Origin: Pilimelia terevasa
Lineage (GTDB): Bacteria > Actinomycetota > Actinomycetes > Mycobacteriales > Micromonosporaceae
Direction of reading: 5' to 3'
Assembly (NCBI RefSeq): GCF_014647915.1
Contig: NZ_BMQC01000023.1
Span: forward strand, 1-42,071
DNA length: 42,071 nt
The notes under the pieces were generated by a model. That model searched no databases and was not told where the DNA came from. It was given only the letters and a program-made list of their open reading frames with translations. This document shows, one piece after another, positions 1 through 6,828 of the stretch. Position 1 is the first letter of the stretch; each line of letters begins with the position of its first letter. Made by a program: the position numbers and the translations under genes.

Positions 1-93
1 TACCACCGGCGCCGACGACAACGGTCGCTGGCCCGGTTGACCCCTATCGAGTACGAGACCATCATGACTCCACCGGCCAGTCAGGCCGCCTGA
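1..93 (+). CDS. IS3-family transposase, C-terminal 30 residues (partial)
   Basis: Frame 1 is open from the first base and ends at TGA 91-93. The residues LTPIEYETI after an Arg-rich stretch are typical of the extreme C-terminus of IS3-family OrfB transposases (DDE integrase core, Pfam rve), where a 'RxxxxLGxLTPIEYE' motif closes the protein. The DDE catalytic residues lie outside the window. Its position next to a tRNA gene and an interrupted ORF fits an insertion into mobile DNA. Family identification rests on this short motif only. Confidence 0.6.
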   Translation, partial: YHRRRRQRSLARLTPIEYETIMTPPASQAA

Positions 94-126
94 CTAGAAC
101 TGTCACCAGTTGGTGCAGCAGACCCC
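1..126 (+). mobile_element. Right end of an IS3-family insertion sequence (left part outside window)
   Basis: Positions 1-93 encode the C-terminus of an IS3-type transposase. Just after its stop comes a stretch (about 101-126, TGTCACCAGTTGGTGCAGCA then GACCCC) that has the position expected of the right terminal inverted repeat. The exact border is inferred: the left end and the target duplication are not visible here. Confidence 0.5.
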
Positions 127-426
127 AATCACCAGGCGTTGAAGGGTGCTCTCCCGTGTCACTAGCTTCGTGTCCTGGCCCGAGTTAAGTCGCTCGATCA
201 GGTCGGGAACGTGCACACGGCCGGACGGGTCAAGCGGCACGATGCGGTGTAGGTGGACGGCCCGTGAGGCGACGAACTGCTCTAGCTCAGGCAACGTGAG
301 TGGGGGAGTTTTCGCGGGCATGAGGGCAGCGATCAGGCCCTCAGTGTCGCTACCCTTACCCTTGCCCCAACCCGCAAGCGTCACGTCACTCAGCGTGACA
401 CCTAGGTAGGGTGCCCCGGGGTTCAA
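103..426 (-). pseudogene. Hypothetical protein truncated by the IS end
   Basis: About 100 codons are open on the minus strand, with plausible protein composition (a segment with LTLPELEQF and VHVPDLIERL). The only nearby start in frame is TTG at 426, and the frame remains open further upstream towards the tRNA, so the true start is unclear. The last seven residues (GVCCTNW) and the stop are encoded by the presumed IS terminal repeat, so the native C-terminus is missing. Base composition is clearly lower in GC than the chromosomal genes after position 600. Family not recognised. It is probably part of an integrated element at tRNA-Leu. Confidence 0.4.
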
Positions 427-481
427 TCGGGGCAGATTTTCGCTCTGACCCCTAGAGTAGGGTGAGATTGTCTGATTTGTG

Positions 482-565
482 TGTCCGAGGGGGGACTTGA
501 ACCCCCACGCCCTTTACGGGCACTAGCACCTCAAGCTAGCGCGTCTGCCATTCCGCCACCCGGAC
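482..565 (-). tRNA. tRNA-Leu, anticodon GAG (decodes CUC/CUU)
   Basis: The reverse complement folds into a class II tRNA of 84 nt. The 7-bp acceptor stem is GTCCGGG/CTCGGAC with one G-U pair and discriminator A at 482. The anticodon arm is CTAGC-TTGAGGT-GCTAG with GAG at 530-532. There is a long variable arm, and a T arm with GGTTCAAGTCC. CCA is not encoded. The long variable arm and A discriminator agree with leucine identity. Its 3' end faces the lower-GC, IS-bearing side (positions 1-481), the side on which integrative elements insert. Confidence 0.95.
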
Positions 566-673
566 TCGCGCCGACAGCCGGTGACTGTCGCACGGGCCAT
601 CACATTACACCCCCGACATCCCGGCCCTCGCGGCGACATACCGGGGTGGCGCGGACGGCGGCGCGGCGGCAGC

Positions 674-1843
674 ATGGCCGGCGTGGCTGACCCGTACCGG
701 ATCGACCCGGCGACCCTCGCGGCCGCCTGCGCCCGCGCCCGGCGGCAGTACGCGGCGGGGGAGGTGGCGGAGGCCACCGCGCTGCTCAGCGCCGCCACGG
801 AGGCCGCTGGCGAGGACCTGGGGGCCGGCCACGACGCCGTCCTGGCGGCGGCGGCCGTGCTCGCCCGCATGTACCGGGAGACCGACGACCCGGCCGCGGC
901 GCGCCGGGTGCTGGAACTGCACCTGGCGGAGGGGGGCCGGGTCCGCGGCGAGGACGACCCGGAGCTGCTGGCCATGGCGGCCGAGTTGGGGGCGGTGGCG
1001 GCCGAGCTGGGCAACCGGCACGAGGCGTGCCGACAGTTCACCCGGGTGGCGCACCTGGGCGGGCCGGTGCTCGGTGACACCCATCCGGCGGTCCAGGCGG
1101 CGCGCGCTTACCTGGACGGGTCGGAAAAACACCAGCTCACCGCGCTCCCGCTCTCCGTCGCACCGCCGCTCCCAGCGACGACCATCGCGCCGTCGCCGTC
1201 GCCGTCGCCGTCGCCGCACGGCGGTCCGGCCGTACCTGCGCGGGCGGCGGGCACCGGCCCCGACCTCCGGTCCGGCGGCTCCGCGCAAGCGGTACCCGCG
1301 CCACCTGCCCGGAACGTCGCCGCCACGGCACCCCCGGTTCCTGCCCCGCCCGCGGTCGACGGCGGGCGTCCGGCGGAGGTCCCCGGTGCGGCGGCGCCGG
1401 CGTGGACCGGCGTGGCGCCCGCGGCGGGTCTGCGGGGCCGCGGGGGCTGGGTGGTGGCCGGTGTCGCCGTCGTCCTCGCGCTCTGCGCGGCGGGCATCGC
1501 CACCGTCGCGCTGCTGCGCTCGGGCGCCCCGCCGCGGCAGGTCGAGCCCACCGGCGCCGTGCGGCTGACGGGGGAGCCGCCGGCCGACGTCACGGTGGCG
1601 CGGGAGCCGGGGGCGGTGGTCGTCCGCTGGCGCGACCCGTCGGGCGGCCGCGCGACGTTCCTCGTCACCGGCGGGCAGGCCGGCGCGGAGCTGAGGCTGC
1701 TCGCCCAACTGCCGGCGGGCGCGCCGACGCGGTACACGGCGGCGGGGTTCCACCCGGCGCTCGACTACTGCTTCCAGGTGTCGGCCGTGTACTCGACCAC
1801 CGAGTTCGGCGTCGCCAGTCCGGTGTGCACCCGGCGGGAGTGA
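674..1843 (+). CDS. TPR-containing single-pass membrane protein with C-terminal FnIII-like domain
   Basis: The product has 389 aa from ATG 674; there is no strong Shine-Dalgarno. Residues about 5-150 are Ala/Leu-rich helical repeats of tetratricopeptide type, as in proteins that count (ARARRQYAAGEVAEA, then AARRVLELHLAEGG). A Pro/Ser/Ala-rich linker with a PSPSPSP stretch follows (about 160-250). One membrane helix (WVVAGVAVVLALCAAGIATV) precedes a final segment of about 95 aa whose strand pattern (VTVAREPGAVVVRW to YCFQVSAVY) resembles fibronectin type III. Predicted topology is TPR in the cytoplasm and the FnIII-like domain outside. Function unknown; it precedes the FnIII/MoxR operon in the same orientation and may belong to the same cell-surface system. 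Confidence 0.8.
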   Translation: MAGVADPYRIDPATLAAACARARRQYAAGEVAEATALLSAATEAAGEDLGAGHDAVLAAAAVLARMYRETDDPAAARRVLELHLAEGGRVRGEDDPELLAMAAELGAVAAELGNRHEACRQFTRVAHLGGPVLGDTHPAVQAARAYLDGSEKHQLTALPLSVAPPLPATTIAPSPSPSPSPHGGPAVPARAAGTGPDLRSGGSAQAVPAPPARNVAATAPPVPAPPAVDGGRPAEVPGAAAPAWTGVAPAAGLRGRGGWVVAGVAVVLALCAAGIATVALLRSGAPPRQVEPTGAVRLTGEPPADVTVAREPGAVVVRWRDPSGGRATFLVTGGQAGAELRLLAQLPAGAPTRYTAAGFHPALDYCFQVSAVYSTTEFGVASPVCTRRE

Positions 1844-1907
1844 GGGCACCAGCGCGGCGGGTCCAGGTTCGACGGTCGCGGGGGTCGAGGAGTTCGTCGA
1901 TTTTCCC

Positions 1908-1913
1908 TATGAT
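1908..1913 (+). promoter_or_regulatory. Possible -10 element of the FnIII/MoxR operon
   Basis: TATGAT lies in an AT-richer patch of an otherwise very GC-rich 230-bp gap ahead of the operon. No good -35 hexamer is seen 16-18 bp upstream. It would imply a leader of about 150 nt, in which I see no known riboswitch. Confidence 0.3.
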
Positions 1914-2073
1914 TGGCCCTCGGCCGTGCATATCGATGGGACCGGCCGCGGCCAGACGGCGTCGGGAGCACCGGCGCGCCTGGCCGTGCCGGTGCCGCGC
2001 TGCGCGACCGTCCGACTCGGACGCCCGGGACCCCCGGGCGCCGCGCGGACACAGGCTGCACCTGCGGGGAGGC

Positions 2074-4692
2074 ATGGTGGGCATCGCGCACACCGCCCTG
2101 CGCACCCGGGTGGCGCCCGCGGCGACGCGGTACGCCCGCCGGGTCCGCGCGTGGCGCCCGCGCAGCCGCGGCGGCCTGGTGACCGCCGTGACCGCCGCCA
2201 GTGCCGTGGTCGCCATGGGCGCGACCCTCCTCGGCCTGAGCGCCGCCGACAACGCCGTCGCCAACTACGACGCCAGCTCCTGGCTGTGGAGCACGGTCAA
2301 GGGCGAGGTGGCCCGCGTCAACGGCGTCACCGCCCGGATCGACACGCGCCTCGACGTGCGCGGCAGCGCGCAGCACGCGGTGCAGGTCACCCAGACCGAC
2401 CGGCTCCTGCTGCTGCGCGACCGCAGCACGGGGCTGGTCAGCGCCCTCGACCTGGCCACGCTGCGGGCCACCGCCACGACGCCCACGAGCGCCGGGCTGG
2501 GGGTGACGGTCGCGCTGCACGGCGAGTCGGCGTTCATCGTGGACACGGTGCAGGGCCTGGTGCGGCAGCTCGACCCGCGCACCCTCCAGGGCGTAGGGGA
2601 GCCCGTGCGGTTCCCGCCGGGCATCACCGGCGGCGTGTTCGACGGCCGCGGCCGGCTGTGGGTGGGCGTGCCCACCGAGGGGACGGTGGCGGCGCTCACC
2701 GCGGGCGACCCGGCCCGGGCCGGCGCCGGACCGGCCACCGTCCGCACCGTGCCGGTGGCCGACGCCCAGCACGACCTGGCGGTCGCCGCCCTCGACGACG
2801 GCGCGGCGGTCCTCGACCGGACCGACGGCACTCTCACGTCCCTGCGCGGCGAGCGCACGGCGAAGGCGCGGCTGGACCTGGCCGGTCCCGGCCTCCTGCC
2901 CGGTCGGGTGGTGGGCGACCAGATCCCGGTGACCGTCCCGGACCAGCGGCAGGTCGTGGTCGTCGGCGTCGGCGGCGGCACCCGCACGCTGACCGTTCCC
3001 GGCACGGGGGCGCTCGCCCAGCCGGCGGTCGCGTGGGCGGGGCGGTTCTACTGCGCCGACGGCGCGGGCGGGGTGCGGGTGCTCGACGGCGCGGGCGGGG
3101 CGGCCGAGACGATCCGGCTACCGGCCGGCAGCGGCCCGCTGGAGCTGGAGGTCCGGGAGAACCGCCTGTTCATCAACGCCCCGGCCAGCGCGGCGGCCCA
3201 CGTCGTCGACGACCGGCACGCCGTGCGGCCGGTGGACAAGTACGCCGACGGCGTCCTGGGCGGCGACCCGCCGCCGGACCCGCCGCCCCCGCCGAAGCCG
3301 CGCATCGGGCCGCCCGGCGCCCCGCCGGGCGTGCTGGCCACCGCCGGTCGGGCCCAGGCCCGGATCTCCTGGCGGGGCGCGGCGGAGAACGGGTCGCCGA
3401 TCGTGCGGTACGTCGTGGTCGGCGCCGGGCGCCAGCTCACCGTCGGCGCGCGGCAGCGGCAGGTCGTGGTGCCGGGGCTGACCAACGGGGAGACGTACCG
3501 GTTCAGCGTGCACGCGGTCAACGGCCGGGGCGCCGGCCCGGCGACCCGCAGCAACCCTGTCGTGCCCACCGCCGACGTGCCCGCGGCGCCGACCGCGGTG
3601 ACCGCGCGGGCGCGGCCCGACGGCACGGTGCAGGTGAGCTGGCCCCGGGCGGACGGCCTCGGCCGGCGGATCCTGCGGTACCAGGTCACCGCCGCCACCG
3701 ACGGGGCGTCGTCCGTGGTGGGGACGAGCCGGTCGACGTCGCTGGCGGTGCGGGACCTGGAGTACGGCCGGGCGTACGCGTTCACGGTGGTGGCGGTCAA
3801 CGACCGCGGTGCCGGCTCGGTGCCGTCGCCGGTCAGCGAGTCGGTGACGCCGTTCACCCGTCCCGGGCCGCCGGCCGGCCTCCAGGTGGTCACCGCCGCC
3901 GACAAGGCGGGCACGGTCCGGGTGAGCTGGCAGGCCGCCGCGGACAACGGCCGGCCGGTCCGGTCGTACGCCGTGGTGGCCAACGGCCGGCGCACCGCGG
4001 CGCCGCAGCCGGGCACCGTGGACATCGGCGGCTTCGGTACCGGCCAGGCCGTGACGGTCAAAGTGTCGGCGGTCAACGACGCCGGGGAGGGAGCGGCAGC
4101 GACCGCGCGCGCCCGCACCGTCCCGCGGCCCTCGGTGACCGCGCTGAAGTCGACCGCCGGGTACAGCACGCTGGCCGTGCCGCTGCGCGCCGCCGACGCC
4201 GCCCGCTGCGAGATCAGCCTCAACGGGGGCCGCCGCACCCGGTTCGACTGCAAGGGCGACACGGTCCGGGAGCTGACGCCGGACACCGTGTACCGCTACG
4301 TGGTGTACGCGGTCAACGCGGCCGGCGAGGCCGCCGACAAGGGCGAGGCCCGGACGAAGCGCCTGGACGGCAGGGTCGCCTGCGACGACCGCAACGGCCC
4401 GGACCGGGGGTACTGCAACCGCGGCATCGGCGTCTACTCCGGCGCGCGCCAGCAGGGGTCCGAGGGCGTCGGCACCGCCCGCGCCGGCCAGACCTACCGC
4501 GCGTTCTGCAGGCGCAGGGGCAGCGACGGCGACCAGAGCGACGGGGCCGTGCTGGACGCGACGAAGTACAACCGGAACAAGCGCAGCGACATGTGGGTGC
4601 AGATCACGTTCGAGGACAAGCAGCGCTACATCCCCTTCATCTGGCTGAATCTGACCAACGGCGACAAGATCAACGATCTGCCGAACTGCTGA
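2074..4692 (+). CDS. Exported beta-propeller / fibronectin type III protein
   Basis: The product has 872 aa. ATG 2074 follows GGGGAGG very closely; GTG 2077 is an alternative with better spacing. After an Arg-rich N-terminus there is one hydrophobic helix (about 30-55). Residues about 60-390 contain repeated beta-propeller-like blades (LLLLRDRSTGLVSALDLATL, then a glimpse of VVGVGGG). A Pro-rich linker follows (DPPPPPKPRIGPPGAPPG). Then come three clear FnIII domains (about 415-500, 503-595, 597-685), a fourth weaker one, and a C-terminal domain of about 105 aa with four cysteines ending in LPNC. Most of the protein should lie outside the membrane. It is 13 bp upstream of moxR and probably co-transcribed; such FnIII genes commonly precede MoxR-DUF58-transglutaminase operons in actinobacteria. 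Function not known. Confidence 0.85.
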   Translation: MVGIAHTALRTRVAPAATRYARRVRAWRPRSRGGLVTAVTAASAVVAMGATLLGLSAADNAVANYDASSWLWSTVKGEVARVNGVTARIDTRLDVRGSAQHAVQVTQTDRLLLLRDRSTGLVSALDLATLRATATTPTSAGLGVTVALHGESAFIVDTVQGLVRQLDPRTLQGVGEPVRFPPGITGGVFDGRGRLWVGVPTEGTVAALTAGDPARAGAGPATVRTVPVADAQHDLAVAALDDGAAVLDRTDGTLTSLRGERTAKARLDLAGPGLLPGRVVGDQIPVTVPDQRQVVVVGVGGGTRTLTVPGTGALAQPAVAWAGRFYCADGAGGVRVLDGAGGAAETIRLPAGSGPLELEVRENRLFINAPASAAAHVVDDRHAVRPVDKYADGVLGGDPPPDPPPPPKPRIGPPGAPPGVLATAGRAQARISWRGAAENGSPIVRYVVVGAGRQLTVGARQRQVVVPGLTNGETYRFSVHAVNGRGAGPATRSNPVVPTADVPAAPTAVTARARPDGTVQVSWPRADGLGRRILRYQVTAATDGASSVVGTSRSTSLAVRDLEYGRAYAFTVVAVNDRGAGSVPSPVSESVTPFTRPGPPAGLQVVTAADKAGTVRVSWQAAADNGRPVRSYAVVANGRRTAAPQPGTVDIGGFGTGQAVTVKVSAVNDAGEGAAATARARTVPRPSVTALKSTAGYSTLAVPLRAADAARCEISLNGGRRTRFDCKGDTVRELTPDTVYRYVVYAVNAAGEAADKGEARTKRLDGRVACDDRNGPDRGYCNRGIGVYSGARQQGSEGVGTARAGQTYRAFCRRRGSDGDQSDGAVLDATKYNRNKRSDMWVQITFEDKQRYIPFIWLNLTNGDKINDLPNC

Positions 4693-4705
4693 CCGAGGGA
4701 CAACC

Positions 4706-5689
4706 GTGCAGACGCCCCCGCCCCCGTCCCCGCCCGACCCGGAGACCGACATCGTCGCCGAGACCGGCGCCCGCATCGCCGGGGAGGTCTCCCGGGTCGT
4801 CCTGGGCAAGCCGCAGGTCGTCCGGCTGGCGGTGACCGCCCTGCTCGCCGAGGGGCACCTGCTGCTGGAGGACGTGCCGGGCGTCGGCAAGACCACCCTG
4901 GCCCGCGCCCTGGCCGCGACCGTGAGCGGGCAGGCGCGGCGCGTGCAGTTCACCCCGGACCTGCTGCCCGCCGACGTCACCGGCGTCACGGTGTTCCACC
5001 AGGGCACGGGCGCGTTCGAGTTCCACCCCGGCCCGGTGTTCGGCAACATCGTCATCGCCGACGAGATCAACCGCGCGTCGCCCAAGACCCAGTCGGCGCT
5101 GCTGGAGGTGATGGAGGAGCGGCACGTCACCGTCGACGGCACCCGGCACCCGGTGCCGCGGCCGTTCATGGTCGTCGCCACCCAGAACCCGATCGAGATG
5201 GACGGCACCTACCGGCTGCCCGAGGCCCAGCTCGACCGGTTCCTGATGCGGCTGTCGGTCGGCTACCCGGACGAGGCCGTGGAGGTGGAGGTCCTGCGCG
5301 GCGCCGCCGACCGGTCGCCGGAGCTGCTGACGGCCGTGACCGACACCGCGGCGGTGGCGGAGCTGGCCGCGCTCGCCCGGACCGCCTACATCGCCGACCC
5401 GCTGTACACCTACGCGGTGCGGGTTGCCGCCGCCACCCGCGGCCACCCGCAGGTCCGGCTCGGGGTGAGCCCGCGCGGGGTGATCGCGCTGACCCGGGCG
5501 GCGTCGGCCTACGCGATGCTCGCCGGGCGGCGGTTCGTCATCCCCGAGGATCTCCAGGAGCTGATGCCGGCCGTCTTCACCCACCGGCTGGTCCTGACCC
5601 CGGACGCCCACCTGCGCGGCGCCACGGCGGGCGGGGTGCTGACCGAGGCGATCGAGTCCGTGCCGGTCCCGGTGCCGGCCACGGCGTAG
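4706..5689 (+). CDS. MoxR-family AAA+ ATPase
   Basis: The product has 327 aa from GTG 4706, with GAGGGA upstream. Walker A is in PGVGKTTLA (GKTT at 61-64), Walker B is IVIADE (115-120), followed by INRASPKTQSALLEVMEE and sensor-1 VVATQNP; these are hallmarks of MoxR proteins (AAA_3 plus lid). MoxR ATPases act as chaperones for partner proteins of the DUF58/VWA type. The next gene encodes such a partner two bases downstream, so a MoxR-DUF58 pair is evident. Length is typical of the family. The N-terminal 15 residues are Pro-rich and probably disordered. The client in this system could be the FnIII protein or the transglutaminase-like protein; that is inference. Confidence 0.95.
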   Translation: MQTPPPPSPPDPETDIVAETGARIAGEVSRVVLGKPQVVRLAVTALLAEGHLLLEDVPGVGKTTLARALAATVSGQARRVQFTPDLLPADVTGVTVFHQGTGAFEFHPGPVFGNIVIADEINRASPKTQSALLEVMEERHVTVDGTRHPVPRPFMVVATQNPIEMDGTYRLPEAQLDRFLMRLSVGYPDEAVEVEVLRGAADRSPELLTAVTDTAAVAELAALARTAYIADPLYTYAVRVAAATRGHPQVRLGVSPRGVIALTRAASAYAMLAGRRFVIPEDLQELMPAVFTHRLVLTPDAHLRGATAGGVLTEAIESVPVPVPATA

Positions 5690-5691
5690 GC

Positions 5692-6828
5692 GTGCGCCTG
5701 ACGGCCCGCGGCGCGGGGCTCGCGGCCGCCGCGGCGGCCGCCCTCCTCGCCGGGTGGTGGGGCCGGTACCCCGAGCTGCTCCTGCTCGGCGGCGTGGCCG
5801 CCGCGGCGCTGGGGTACGCGCTGCTGCACTGCGGCGCCCGCCCGGCGGTGGCGGTGGACCGGCGGCTGGCGCCGCCGCGCGTCGCGCGGGGCGAGCCGTG
5901 CCGGGTCACCCTGCGCGTCACCAACACCAGCGGGTGGCGCGGCGCGCACCTGTCGGCCGCCGACCGGTGCGGGCCGCGGCGCACGCCGGTGGCCGTGCGG
6001 GGGCTGCGGCCCGGGGCGTCGGCCGAGGTCGGGTACGACGTCCCGACCGGCCGGCGGGGGGTCGTCGGGGTGGGGCCGCTGCTGGTCCGCCGCCGGGACC
6101 CGTTCGACCTGGTCAGCGCCGACCGCGCACACGGCGGGACGGCGCGGGTCTGGGTGTACCCGCGGCGGTACCCGCTGGCCGACGTGCCGCCGGGGGCTAC
6201 CCGCAGCCTCGACGGGCGGCACGACCGGGTACCGCACGGCAGCATCACGTTCGACTCGCTGCGCGGGTACGTCGTCGGCGACGACCTGCGCCGGGTGCAC
6301 TGGCGGGCGAGTGCCCGGGCCGGCGAGCTGCTCGTCCGCGAGCAGGTCGACACCAGCGTGCCGCACGTGGTCGTCGTCCTCGACGACCGCGCCGAGGGGT
6401 ACGCCCGCGCCGAGGACTTCGAGTCCGCGGTCGAGGTGGCGGCCTCCGTGGTGACCGCCGCCTGCCAGGCGCACCTGCCCGCCACCCTGCGCCTGGTCGG
6501 CGGCGCGGCCGCGGACAGCGGACCGCGCCGCGCGGCCGCGGTCGGGCCGTACCTGGAGCTGCTGACGGAGGCGACCCCGCGGTCCGGCGACGTCGGCGCG
6601 GCGGTCCACGGGCTGCGGGCGCTGGGGTACGGCGACACGTTGATCTTCGTCACCGGCGGTGCCGGCCGGGCGGCGGCGGCCGAGGTGGCGGGCCTGCGCG
6701 GCCGGTACGCGGCGGTGCGGACCGTGGTCTGCGACGGCGCCGGACCGGCGGGGCCGCCGGCACCGGGCGTGGTCGAGGCGCGCGACGGGGCGGACTTCGC
6801 CGCGCGCTGGCCGGCGGTGCGCTGGTGA
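5692..6828 (+). CDS. DUF58 domain-containing protein
   Basis: The product has 378 aa from GTG 5692, two bases after the moxR stop. Two N-terminal hydrophobic helices (about 8-45) anchor it. The DUF58 signature YVVGDDLRRVHWRASARAGE is near residues 190-210, followed by a VWA-like fold with VVVVLDDR where a MIDAS motif would sit. It starts with DDRAE rather than a full DxSxS, so metal binding is doubtful. DUF58 proteins work with MoxR ATPases and transglutaminase-like membrane proteins. Its end overlaps the start of the next gene by 4 bp (GTGA), so translation is coupled. Confidence 0.92.
   Translation: MRLTARGAGLAAAAAAALLAGWWGRYPELLLLGGVAAAALGYALLHCGARPAVAVDRRLAPPRVARGEPCRVTLRVTNTSGWRGAHLSAADRCGPRRTPVAVRGLRPGASAEVGYDVPTGRRGVVGVGPLLVRRRDPFDLVSADRAHGGTARVWVYPRRYPLADVPPGATRSLDGRHDRVPHGSITFDSLRGYVVGDDLRRVHWRASARAGELLVREQVDTSVPHVVVVLDDRAEGYARAEDFESAVEVAASVVTAACQAHLPATLRLVGGAAADSGPRRAAAVGPYLELLTEATPRSGDVGAAVHGLRALGYGDTLIFVTGGAGRAAAAEVAGLRGRYAAVRTVVCDGAGPAGPPAPGVVEARDGADFAARWPAVRW

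Noticed and set aside
1402-2073. N-terminal extension of the FnIII protein reading back into the TPR gene
   Set aside because: The extension overlaps the TPR gene in another frame and has shadow composition; a hydrophobic export segment follows the start at 2074.
3118-5208. Long minus-strand open frame opposite the FnIII and MoxR genes
   Set aside because: Antisense shadow of GC-rich coding DNA: composition rich in Arg/Gly/Val with no domain, while the plus strand encodes clear FnIII and AAA+ motifs.
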